Of a stretch of DNA of 64,000 nt, positions 1-12,300 are shown in pieces. Each line of letters starts with the position of its first letter. The stretch's first letter is position 1. This stretch comes from Sthenelais limicola (lineage: Eukaryota; Annelida; Polychaeta; Phyllodocida; Sigalionidae), in assembly GCA_942159475.1 (NCBI GenBank), contig OW804094.1, forward strand, positions 21,433,067 to 21,497,066, in the 5' to 3' direction. The translations under genes and the position numbers were made by a program. The notes below the pieces were generated by a model. The model was not told the origin of the DNA, searched no databases, and worked only from the letters and a program-made list of their open reading frames with translations.

Positions 1-1423
1 TTTAAGGCATAATGATATTCAAAATAGAGTTCCATTGAACCGAACAGATTATTCTACTCAATGCAATACCGAATACCCTCAGACATATCTATTATTTACC
101 AACTTGTCAACATCTTGCCAACATCTTGCCATAAATCTAATAAATAATCGATAACCATGTTCTTACCGTGTAGTTCTTTCATGAGAAGAAGAAAGACATT
201 CTTTGGCTATTAGATAAGTGTATTGTATATGACCATGAAAGACCCTTTCTATCTACTTATATTCGAACATGGACTATGCTATCGTTATTAATTATTGTTT
301 AGGAGATTATAATCTAGCCTAGTATTCACTGAAAATAGCGTTCGTCCAGATGTAATATGTTTATAAATGCAGAATAAATATAAAATATAAATGGGATTTT
401 GCTAACATTATACTTGTATATATGATAAACTGAGCCACTGAATGACCACATGTTGATATCGGACCATGCAGATAAGACATATGACCATGTATGTTCAGGA
501 CTGGATGTATACATAATGCTTGATGATCGGCGGCTGCCTGAACATCACTACCGTATATGGTTGAGATTAGGTGGAACAGCACTACCGTATATGGTTGAGA
601 TTCGGTGCAACCAGGGACTTCACACCCATTATTCATAAGGGGGCGGGGCTACATGTGGAAGCACATGGTCCACGATTGCACCATATACAGACACACACCT
701 CTATAGAAGTTGTACGCCATGTTATTGTTTGTATTTGTAGGAGCACCCCCACCCGGGGGGGGGGGGGGGGCGGTCCCCTCCTCTAACCTTTTGTATTTGT
801 ATTAGTCTTTAATATTCATATCGATTTTTGTGATCCGAAATAAAATACTTAATTTGATAAGAGTAATATTAAGAGCCTCGCACATTAGGCAATTTTAACA
901 TGAAATAATAAACAAATAAAAGAGTGTTTAAGGAATGTTAAAAAACTTATACAAACCAACCCCAGCGTTGTGTCTAATACAAATATTCCAAAATTTCATT
1001 TAATTTACATCATTATATGAGTATAACAAAAAAGGAAGGAAGAAGTCGTTATGGTCATAAATAATACTATAAGATTTACATCAATATCAGCAATGAAAGT
1101 TTCACCGTTAAAATTACATTCTAAGGAATCGCTTCATGAAATTTTAAAGGTGAAAATACTTCACGGTTATTCATTTGGATATGAGTGAACATACATTAAG
1201 TAAATGGTTGGAATCTTAAATAAGCATTCCCCCCTTGCCCCCCCCCCCTTCCATTCGTCTCTTTAGATTATTTGCATTGAACTCGTGAAGAGAGAGAGAG
1301 AGAGGGAGAGAGAGAGAGGGGGAGGGGGGAGAGGGAAGGTGGAGGGAGAGAGCATGACTTTGTATGGTTATTGCCGACCATTCTTACACCACTTGTCATT
1401 AACATATTACTCATGGTATATAT
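1..1423. other. Upstream intergenic sequence, no gene seen
   Basis: No coding region could be supported here. A diverged 34-36 bp tandem duplication built around ACTACCGTATATGGTTGAGA lies at about 541-606. A G-run of about 20 bases sits at 757-770 and a short C-run at 1239-1248. A purine (GA)n microsatellite spans about 1288-1350. The short ORFs here have no recognisable domain. Confidence 0.5.
1288..1350. repeat. (GA)n purine microsatellite
   Basis: Runs of GAGAGA interrupted by GGG, all purine on the + strand. It lies about 800 bp upstream of the predicted actin promoter and encodes nothing. The ORF that reads it as RERERER is a translation artefact. Confidence 0.85.
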
Positions 1424-1658
1424 GGGTCAGATTTTCAGAAAATGTACAATTCAACTTCCCCAATCTTCTCAAATAACCCATATTTAAGACAAGAATAAGC
1501 TTCAAAATGCAGTTTAACATAACAGAACAGATACCTTAAATCAATGCGATACCAAATATACTCAGATATACCCAAAATTTATCATATTTTTAGCAAAATC
1601 TAGCAGAAATGACTAAATATGTACAGCTCCCATTGTACATTATCTGAAAATCTGACCC
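1424..1658. mobile_element. Family A MITE, copy 1
   Basis: Begins GGGTCAGATTTTCAGAAAAT and ends with the inverse (...ATCTGACCC), giving TIRs of about 28 bp. It is flanked by ATAT on both sides, a 4-bp target duplication. It has no ORF. The interior is shared with all other family A copies in the window. Confidence 0.9.
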
Positions 1659-1694
1659 ATATGTCCCAGTGAGGCTATATCAGGGTCTGATTAC

Positions 1695-1704
1695 CCATAT
1701 AAGG
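1695..1704. promoter_or_regulatory. CArG box (distal, duplicated)
   Basis: CCATATAAGG fits the SRF consensus CC(A/T)6GG exactly. SRF/CArG control of actin genes is well established in animals. This copy is about 430 bp upstream of the TATA box. Binding is inferred, not shown. Confidence 0.6.
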
Positions 1705-1769
1705 CAACACCTCAGGTAGGGGAAACCCAGTAATCTAATGTATGAGTAAGTCTAGGCACTTCTGCATAT

Positions 1770-2004
1770 GGGTCAGATTTTCAGAAAATGTACAATTCGC
1801 CTTCACCAAACCTGTCAAATAACTCACAATTAAGACAGAAATCAGGTTCAAAATGCAGTTTAACACAACAGAACTGATACTTTAAATCAATGCGATACAA
1901 AATATACTCAGATATACCCACAATTTATCATATTTTTAGCAAAATCTAGCAGAAATGACTAAATACGTACAGCTCCCATTGTACATGATCTGAAAATCTG
2001 ACCC
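1770..2004. mobile_element. Family A MITE, copy 2
   Basis: Same ends and interior as copy 1 and also flanked by ATAT. It probably arose with the tandem duplication rather than by separate insertion, because the spacer was copied too. Confidence 0.9.
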
Positions 2005-2040
2005 ATATGTCCCAGTAAGGCTATATCAGGGTCTGATTAC

Positions 2041-2050
2041 CCATATAAGG
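2041..2050. promoter_or_regulatory. CArG box (proximal)
   Basis: An exact second CCATATAAGG lies 74 bp upstream of the TATA box, or about 105 bp before the inferred start site. This is the usual place for a serum response element in actin promoters. It was copied with the 346-bp tandem duplication. Confidence 0.7.
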
Positions 2051-2123
2051 CAACACCTCAGGTAGGGGAAACCCAGTAATCTAATGTATGAGTAAGTCTA
2101 TGCACTGCTGCATATGGTAGGCC

Positions 2124-2131
2124 TATATATA
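2124..2131 (+). promoter_or_regulatory. Actin TATA box
   Basis: TATATATA lies about 180 bp before a good splice donor (2312) that would end a 5'UTR exon. Transcription would start near 2155. The arrangement of CArG, TATA, non-coding exon 1 and then an intron before the ATG is typical of animal actin genes. Confidence 0.65.
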
Positions 2132-2154
2132 CACTGGCACATGGTTCTCAATTC

Positions 2155-2311
2155 TTCATTAAGGATCCATACATCTGAACATCATCCACTCAGTAGAGAA
2201 GTCTCATTTTGCAACAGTACCACGCATTGCAAGTTACTTCCAAGCAATACACACTTCTAGACGATTGGACTCTGCTTCCCTACTGAAACTGAGACTATTT
2301 CCTACTTTACG
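2155..2311 (+). other. Actin non-coding exon 1 (5'UTR)
   Basis: The exon is inferred to run from about 30 bp after the TATA box to the donor G|GTGAGT at 2312. It has no ATG-led ORF. The intron that follows (2312-3357) ends CTTTCAG|GTT, 28 bp before the actin ATG. The exact 5' end is an estimate. Confidence 0.6.
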
Positions 2312-2533
2312 GTGAGTTTTTTTAAGTTTATCTTGGAGTTTTCTAGATTTCTCATGTTTTATATGTATACAAAATGTGTAAATGTTGAAAAATCAACAGC
2401 AGTACAACTTTGGAAGTAAGCAAGGTCGAAGGTATGTGAAAGAAGTTGTGTTAAATATCTGAGTGGGTGCATTTTTACTGCAGAGGAAAGGGGGTTATAG
2501 TTAGCCCATCGATCACATCGGAATCATCTTCAT

Positions 2534-2768
2534 GGGTCAGATTTTCAGAAAATGTACAATTCCCCTTTACCAATCCTCTCAAATAACCCAAATTTCAGAC
2601 GACAATAAAGTTCAAAATACAGTTCAACCTAACCAAACAGATTGCTAGAATCAGTGCAAGGCCAACTATACGCGAATTTACCTAGTATTGAGCAAATTGC
2701 AGCCTAATTTAGCAGTATTTACTAAATGTGTACAGCTGCCAATTGTGCATTTTCTGACGATCTGACCC
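2534..2768. mobile_element. Family A MITE in actin intron 1
   Basis: GGGTCAGATTTTCAGAAAAT at the left and the inverse ending CTGACCC at the right. Flanks are TCAT/TTAT, a slightly decayed 4-bp duplication. It lies in the 5'UTR intron. Confidence 0.88.
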
Positions 2769-3385
2769 TTATACTGGATTGGACCTGGGACTTACAATTT
2801 TTTTTTATTTCAAACGATCTACTCTCCATGCTTGTTTTTTTCTCGTTTAGTACCTTGAGTTAGGGGCAACATTTCTCTATTTCATGAAGAGGATAGAGAT
2901 ATCTAAGTTAGGAAAGATAAGAAATGGGAAAGCGATCGATATGCAAGAAGGGATGGTATTGAAGAAATCTGAATGTATTTGTGTCTGTAGTTGTTTATGT
3001 TTATGTTTATGTCTGAAGTCCTGGTGCGACCAGACAAGATTCTTTGACAAGATTCTTTGACTTTTTCTTTGACTTGAGATTGATGACCAGATTTTGCCTT
3101 AATAGGGCTGTTTGATGTATTTTAATGTAATATTATTTCATTCCGTCCACATTTGTGTTCGGCAGTATACAGTTACAATTTAGATTATTACTTTTTTTAA
3201 AGGCAACGTGCGAAAACGTTCATGGTGGACACTACGTATTTCTGTCTGTTTTTCTCTTTTGAATCTTTTTTCTCGTAAATCCCTTATTAAATAGCTAGGT
3301 AATTGGCCTGAAATGTAATAAACAAAAATATTGTCATCTCTTATACCTTCCTTTCAGGTTTTAACATATAAACACCAGCATCAAC

Positions 3386-6300
3386 ATGACTTACGGATAC
3401 GATGAAGATATAACGGCTGTTGTCATTGACAATGGTTCGGGCATGTGTAAATCAGGATTTGCAGGAGATGACGCCCCCAGAGCTGTTTTCCCTGCAATTG
3501 TTGGCAGGCCAAAATACAATGTAAGTATCTAAGTCTTGATTTTGGAAAGTGTTTGTTCTGTGCATGATCGAGAGATTGTTTTGCATGTATATATGTGATC
3601 CGTTTTAGGAAAATAGGTCATAAGTCGCAAAATATGGATTTTGAGATATCACCATATTTGAAAAGAGGAGTTCAAACCGATTCTAATGATAGTAAACACT
3701 AGGACACCTAATAAGTATTTCTGTATTTTAAGTTTGATATTTTTATTTTTGAAAAGAAAAAGTTTGCAATGTTTCTGGATAGGTAATTACCAGTAAAGTA
3801 ACTTAATATACTCCATACAAAGGTCCTGAAAACGCAAGGATATATTTAATACAATGTCCCGAAACTTAATGCATGGATGTATATATGACTATACGTGGTG
3901 CACCATCTAAAGATCAGAACATTTCAATAAAGAGATCTTGTGAAAGAAACACTTTGAAAAATATCAATTTTGCGACTTATGACTCATTTTCCTGAAACCC
4001 ATATATCATGAGTTATATCAAAGAAAAGCAGTACAAAATGAACCACAATACACATGACTGCCCCCCCCCCCTGGCTCCACACACACATATATATTCTTTC
4101 AATTAATTTCCCTTTTGTAACCAATGTATATGTTATATTTTTAATTTAACCTGTAAACCAATTATATCAGCACATTCAGATTAGTCTAATATTGCACAAA
4201 ATATTACCATGGAGTTACAAATTGAATAATACACTTTTCATCCACCATTACCATTACTCAATTTGATAAATCCAGCAAGTTATGTTGTATTTTAGACATA
4301 AACACACTGAAAAACAATCACATTGCACAGCGTGTTTATAAATTACAACACCCCTTTTAAAGCGCTATTAAACTAATATGTGGTGTTTCGATGAAAATGA
4401 ATTAAAAGCCGCAAAATGATTGATATTGTAAAAATGTTTTCCCACAAGAACCCCTGGTCAGAATCTTTTCTTTTTAGGGGTGCTTGGCGTCGTTAGTAGC
4501 ATGAATACATGTACCAAATTCCTTCTTTTCCTTTTGTTTTAACTTTTTCCACCCACAACAAAAAAGAAGTAGTTATTAGATGTATAGTATAATGTTTACC
4601 ATCATTGGAATCATCCCGATCTCATCTTTTCATCCTGGCCTACCCGAAACTGTATTTCAGGGGCATCCTCCATAATTTTCGGACTTTTTCGGCCGAATTA
4701 AATACTTTTCGGCCGAAACCACGAACTATTGATATGTATGGGTCCCGCTTTCCATAATTTTCTTCAAACTCCAGTTGTCGTGGGTTGGGTGTCGTTATTC
4801 TTCCCGTTCTCTCCCTCCTTTGTCGCCTGGTTTCAATGGCTTGTGGAATTGCTACTAAACATTCCACTGAATTTCTCAATCTTTCGAACAATGGAATCCT
4901 CGGAGACTCATCCATCATCAATTGCACTGCTCTTTTCTATAATTATCAATTTCCTGTAGAGGCACCGAAATTGATGTAGGGTTCACTCAACCAGTGCTTT
5001 GGTCTTTGAATGTTTTAGTGATGAAATAAATAAGGAACCATTATCCAACTAACTTTATTATGATATATATCCGTACAAACTCTCACCAGGATGAGAGTCA
5101 ATGAAAAGGGGGCGTACGTATGCTTGTCACCTCATATCCTGGACTGGCTTGTATAAATAGATTTACACAGTACTGGTACTTATCGATTTTATAACTCTTA
5201 TAAAGAGGTGATAATTAATAATTAATATGAATATGATGAGGTTATGTAATGTTACGTAATGTGTCATAACACTGATATCTCAAAATCCATTTTTGCGACT
5301 TATGACTCCTTTTTCTTAAACACATCACAATAGGGGGTTTGCATGTCTCACTGCGCATGTCATTGCAGTGCATGCTAGGATGGATTCAGTTAAAATCTGA
5401 CATACAAATATTTGTGATGTGTTTCAAGAAAATGAGTCACAAGTCGCAAAATTGGTGTTTTTCAAAGTCGTTTACTTACGAGATCTCTTTGTTGGAATAT
5501 TTTCTTTTTGGGGGCCTCTAGTCCTTGTGGTTGTATGAATACACCTACCAAATTCCAAGACTGTTTATTAATGTGTCAGTGCGTTTCTTAGATCATCCCA
5601 TTGAGTATATTTAGCTACTTTACTGGTAATTATCCACCCAGAAATATTACAAACGTTTTTTTCAAAAAGAAAGATATCTAACTAAAAAGATAAAAGTACT
5701 TATTAGATGTCCTTAATGTTTACATTCATTGGAATCGGCTTGGACACATCTTTTCAAATATGGTGATATCTGAAAATCCATATTTTGCGACTTATGACTC
5801 ATTTTCCTAAAACGGATCACATTTGGCAACATTTTTATCGAAATGGCAAGAATGTACCAATATCACAACTTGTATAAATGATCTATGAAAGCTAACTGCA
5901 TGATGGGAAAGATGGGGACATGTATTATGGAAACGTGTATAACACGTGGATATTGACATTAGAATATTGATAAATATTTTATGCTGAACCTGACATGTTT
6001 TCTAAAGATATTAGACTGTACCATTAGTCCCATAATTCCATGCGAATCAATATTCAAAATGGCGGCTATGCAAATCCCCTATTATTAAACCCATATTAAA
6101 CCATTTTAACCCTTTATTTAACTCTTATTAAACCATTTTAACCCTTTATTTAACTCTTATTTAACTATTTTAACTCTTTATTTAACCCATATTAAACCAT
6201 TTTAACCCTTTATTTAACTCTTATTAAACCATTTTAACCCTTTATTCAACTCTTATTAAACCATTTTAACCCTTTATTTAACTCTTATTAAACCATTTTA

Positions 6301-9300
6301 ACCCTTTATTTAACTCTTATTTAACTATTTTAACTCTTTATTTAACCCATATTAAACCATTTTAACCCTTTATTTAACTCTTATTAAACCATTTTAACCC
6401 TTTATTTAACTCTAATTAAACTATTCTTGCTACTTTCCACAGGGCGTGATGGCAGGAATGGGCCACAAAGAGAGTTATGTGGGAGACGAGGCCCAGAGTA
6501 AGAGAGGAATCCTCAGCCTGCGCTACCCAGTAGAGCATGGAATAGTCACTAACTGGGACGATATGGAGAAGATTTGGCACCACAACTATTATAATGAACT
6601 CAGAGTAGCTCCTGAGGAACACCCAGTACTGCTCACTGAAGCACCTCTCAACCCTAAAGCCAACAGGGAGAAAATGACGCAGGTAAATTGTTTGGTTTTT
6701 TTATTACAAATATGGCCGTACAATTACATAAAGTTCCAAAATACGCCTGTCCACCACGTGGATGTTTTCTTGTGTCGCCTCTTTTCTACCTTGAGTCTGT
6801 GATTAAACTAATATCAACTTCCTTATTAAAAAAGGAATTGTTAATTGTTACTTTTATTCATGCGTGTGCAGCACTGTTTAATAATAATCTGATTGATATA
6901 TTATTTTAATTCTTAAGACCTAGGTCTTGCAATCTGTTAGCATCTCTTTTTGTAACTAATTTGAATTAACTTTAATTTAATTTAATATTTCTGCCAATGT
7001 GTATGAATTTGGGTATATAGCGAAATCATGATAGACCACTCACATTATAGGGGAAAAAATGAAATACCAACCATTTAGCACATATCGATTTCCATGACCA
7101 TCTAATTCATATTCTACTCATACTAGCCCATACTCATCCCATCTCATTAATTTCTTCTGTTTGTTATGTAACATTACGTAACATTGTGTAACCTCATTAT
7201 ATTTATATTATTATTAATTATCACCTATTATCACATTACTTTAAATCGCTAATTATACTTAACTAGCTAGGACTGTGCAAGTCTACTTATACATGCTAGG
7301 CCATGGATATTACGTAAGGGCTCCGCCCACTCATTATTATGCATGTACCCTCCTGGAGGAGCCTGTACCATTAGTTACCATTAAATCAGTTGCTTCGTTC
7401 TTCTCATGAAGTTCAGACGTTCGTTAGTCTTCTTCCATTAGACCATTACACTGGCGGACAACCCGCTCGATCTTGGACATAGAGATTTTTTTTTCTCACA
7501 AAAAGCGAGTTTATTTGCAATTTGAAGCATGTTTTTGAGCGATGGAAGAGGCTGCGAATACGCCTGAGTTGGCTCTGTTCGACAAGATTAAACGTTCCGT
7601 TGAGCGTTTGGCAGCGTTACCGCAAGCGATAGTAACGAGAGGACAGAGACGAGAGAATAGAGGCAAAATCTTGAACCAGCAGCCGAGGCAATTGGAATTT
7701 GTTGAAGACCCATACGAAGTGCCTCAGGACATGGAAAATGTCCCAAATGTAAATGCAAGATTAAATCCAGAAGCAATTCCATTACCTCCACCACCAGTTC
7801 GTCAAAATCAACAGGAGGAGGTGGTGAACAACGATATAAATGTGGACTTAATTGACGAAATTATTAACAGAAACGTACAGCAGTTGGCTGGAAACAATAT
7901 TGGGCACGAGGAACACATTGAGAACGGTCACATTAATTGTGGTTTTTGTATTTTATTGGGAGAACAAAATGTCATTTCCCAAGAGATTTTTTCTCAGATC
8001 TTAGTATTCTCTTTGGTACACCAAGGAATATATTAAGATTTTTTTTTTTCTGTTTTTAGATATATGTTAATCACTTGATTCATCATTGACATTGAATATT
8101 TGTGTTTATGTATGGATTTACTGTGTCGGTACAGACAGGGTAAAAAGACCCTAGTATTAGAAGTTTATTTCACAATTATAAGTTTCAAATATTACATGTT
8201 CATAACGACGTTTTAAAATCTTTATGAATTTATTGAAAATGTTTGCACAGGGATCAATGAATTGTATGTTTTACTTTATGTATTTAATATCTTTTTGCGC
8301 ACAATGTAACCGCGCATATGGCTTGGTATGGATAACTAGGTAACAGCACAGCTATTTAAAAATTATTAATTCTTAATATTTTTAATTTTTCAAAAATTCC
8401 TAAAAATTTTCTTGTAAGTTTTTAGGGTACACCCTCACTCGATACTTCGTATCTGATTGAGGGCGGGGGGGGGGGGGCAGTGTTATGTAACATTACGTAA
8501 CATTGTGTAACCTCATTATATTTATATTATTATTAATTATCACCTATTATCACATTACTTTAAATCGCTAATTATACTTAACTAGCTAGGACTGTGCAAG
8601 TCTACTTATACATGCTAGGCCATGGATATTACGTAAGGGCTCCGCCCACTCATTATTATGCATGTACCCTCCTGGAGGAGCCTGTACCATTAGTTACCAT
8701 TAAATCAGTTGCTTCGTTCTTCTCATGAAGTTCAGACGTTCGTTAGTCTTCTTCCATTAGACCATTACATGTTCATATACTTCTTCTCCACGAAATATTT
8801 CAGACGTTATTGCATAGCTAATTAAGTCAGCTATAACCTTGTATAACAAGTAACATGCGAAAATTCAGGTTACGGAGGAAGACCGGGATTACCCGAACCG
8901 CTTAAAATCCATGGCGTATGCCACTTATCTTCCCGAATAAAATGTGTAAAAAAAAAAAAAAAAAAAAATTATCGGCAATTATATAAGACTGGGAAATTCA
9001 CAATATTGTGCCTGACGGTCCAATATCCAGATAAGCGCATAAGTGCATAAGCTGATATTTTGTACCCATATCTCTAATAATTAGTGTTATTTCATTTTAG
9101 ATCTTCTTTGAGACGTTCAACGCGCCTGCCTTCTATGTCAGTATCCAGGCTGTACTGTCCCTCTACTCTGCGGGCAGGACCACAGGGATTGTACTCGACT
9201 CTGGTGATGGAGTCTCTCACGTTGTCCCCATTTATGAAGGTGAGCTGAATCATCCCTGTGATGTGTTTACAGAAAATGAGTCATGAGTCGCAAAATTGAT

Positions 9301-12300
9301 ATTTTTCAAAGTGATATATTCCCAAAATCTCTTTGTAGGAATGTTTTCATTTTTGGTGTGACTAACGCTGGATGAAGTATGAATACATGTACCAAAATGC
9401 AAGACAGTGTATCAAATATTGTCATGCATTTATAGGGTCATCCCATATAGAGCATATTTAGCTACTTTGATAGTAATTGTCCACCCACAAATATTGAAAC
9501 ATTTTTTCAGAAATAAAAATATCAAATTTAAAATAAAGAAATACTTTAGGATGTCCTTAATCTTTATATTCATTGGAATCCCCTTGGTCTCATCTTTTCA
9601 AATATGATAATATCACAAAATCCAATTTTTGCGACTTGTGACTCATTTTCCTGAAACACATCACCCTACACATGGGAGACCTGCTGTATGAGATGTGTTG
9701 CAGAAAAATGAGTCATGAGTCGCCAAATTAATAATTTTTAATTGATTCCTTGCATAATATCTCTTTGTAGGAATCTTTTGGGTTTTGGGGTGTTTAGTGT
9801 TCTTACTAGTACCAGTACATGCATCAAATGTCAAGACTGTATATTCAATATATGGGTCAAATCGTCACAAAATGTACAATTCGCCTTGACCAATCCTCTC
9901 AAAAAACCCAAATCTAAGACAAAATTGTGCTGAACCCAGATAGTCAGATAGGGTGCGAATTTAACACCAGTGGCGCTGTAGGCTGCATTATCTCCCAGTA
10001 GGCTGAGACAGAAGCTTCCGCCTTAGGTGTTCGCGCCGGCCGCCACCCGCGAAAACGGCAATAACACCAGCAAAAAATGTGAAGATGGTCACGGGATTAG
10101 AAAATATGAAAAGAGTATATTCTCAGCTATCCATAGGTATATAATTTTACCTATTTGAAAGAGTAGAGGCCGAGCAATGTTATAATCATGTTTAGGCCTA
10201 CTCTGTTTCTAAGGTTGCGGGAGCCATAGTCAGAAGCTCCCGCCTTAGCTTTATCTCTGCCTCCAGGTGGCGTGATGGTCGGATAGCTTATTTTCGCGCT
10301 ATCAAGGATAAGGAGAAATGAGCTTCAATATTCAGTTTAAGATAACAGAATTGATACTTTAAATCAATGCGATACCAAATAATTATATATATACTCAGAT
10401 ACCCGGTATTCATCATTTTTCCGCCTAATTTAGTGGAATTTCCTAAATGTGTAGAGCTGCCAATTGTACATTTTCTAAAAATATGACCCATATCTCTATG
10501 TTTCTATGGTCATGCTAAGTGAGTCTATTTAACTGCCTTAGTATTGATTGTCCATCCAGAAATATCAGTAACTAATTTCCCAAGCATACAAAGATATAAA
10601 AGTACCTATTAGCTAAAGTTTAACATTGTTGGAATCACCTTAATCCCATCTTTTTATATATCATTGTATCTCAAAATCTCGTTAATTAACCTGTATGTAT
10701 CTATTTGTGGATAATAGCCATATATAATATTAAGGACAATGAATACAGGTGTGTTTCATTCTGGAACACTGAAGGTAGAAGGCAAAGAGGCATGACCAAT
10801 GGTCATGGTCATATGGTCATGATCACATTTCTCAGCAGCCCCTACACTTCCCTGCTTGCTTTTCACACATAAACTAACATTTATCTCCATTCCTCTTTCC
10901 TCCAGGTTATGCCCTCCCACACGCCGTTGACAGAATGGACCTGGCAGGTCGTGACGTCACAGAGTACCTGGCAAGGATTCTACATGAGCGAGGCTACAAC
11001 TTTGTCAACTCAGGTAAATACTTTATCTCTCCCCCCTCCCACCACACATTCATTTCAGTGCTATAAGCCATATCTAAATAATATTTAGATATGGCTTAGA
11101 TATTATACATTTATGTTCTGCATACATACACAACATTGTACTGTAAAACTATGATAACATAAAAGTTACAAGCATATTTGTACTTATTATCATGTCCTCA
11201 TAAATGCAGACATAGATAGAACCTGATGAGAATGTGGTATGAGGGACACTATTGCATTGTCCGAGATGTTTGGTTTTTTTGTGGCCCACAAGCCAATAGG
11301 CGAGTGGGTTACAAAAAAAACAAAACACCTCGGACAGTGCAATAGTGTCCTGCGTTCCACATTCGAATTTAGGTTCTATATTTACTCCCATGCTGCTATG
11401 CTTACCTTATATGGCTATGTGTACTGGGGGGAGGAAGTCATACCACACGCGTAGGATTGGAGCAAATTACCACACTACTCCTGCCGATACAAATAGCATA
11501 TAGTACATACATCAACGTTGAGTAAATACACATACCTAACCTCAAATGCTCTACTTACAGCTGAGAAGGAGATAGTAAGGGACATCAAGGAGAAGCTGTG
11601 CTACACCGCTCTAGACTTTGAGGCTGAGATGGCTGTATCTGCAAGCAGCTCCACCTTGGAGAAAAGTTATGAACTACCAGATGGCAGCATCATCACTATA
11701 GGCAATGAGAGATTCAGGGCTGCTGAGGCTTTATTCCAACCTGCATTCTTAGGTATGTTACAGTTTCATATGTGATGTGTTTCAGGAAAACGAGTCATAA
11801 GTCGCAAAATTGATATTTTTCAAAGTGATTTATTCACAAAATCTCTTGGAATGTTCTGATTTTTCGAGGTTTTAGCAGTTATAGTCGTATAAGTTCATGT
11901 AACAAATTTCAGGACATTGTATCAAATATATCTTTGCGTTTTGAAGGCCTTCATATGAGGTATACTTACTTTACGAGTAATTACCCATCCAGAAACATTG
12001 CAAACTTTTTTTTTCAAACATAGAAATGCCAAACTACAAATATTGAAATACATATTAGGTTTCCAAGTATTTACTATCATTAGAATCAGCTTGATCTCCT
12101 CTTTTCAAATATGGTGATATCTCAAAATCCATATTTTGCGACTTATGACTCAATTTCCTAAAAATGGATCACATATAATTCTCTATTCTAATCATTTATT
12201 CATTACAATTTGTGAATTTATATGTTTTAATCATGCAGTTATGTTTAGGATGCGATCCTTAATTTGTCATATACTTTCATTTTCTGTTCTAAAATATCAT

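Larger units (their letters stand above)
1424..2115. repeat. 346-bp tandem duplication (MITE A plus spacer, twice)
   Basis: Two adjacent units start at 1424 and 1770. Each consists of a family A MITE (1424-1658; 1770-2004) followed by about 110 bp of unique spacer. The spacers differ at only a few positions. Each spacer contains one CCATATAAGG CArG box (1695-1704; 2041-2050). The array stops immediately before the actin TATA box, so the duplication doubled a likely promoter element. Confidence 0.9.
9690..10685. mobile_element. Family B MITE, interrupted by family A
   Basis: 9690-9853 is family B from its left end (GAGATGTGTTGCAGAAAAAT). 10494-10685 is the remaining family B interior, with its right terminus decayed. 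The gap is a family A element that is itself interrupted (9854-10489). Confidence 0.8.

Noticed and set aside
6446..6802. 118-residue ORF as a stand-alone gene
   Set aside because: Its first 79 codons are the second coding exon of actin. The rest is intron read-through past the donor at 6683.
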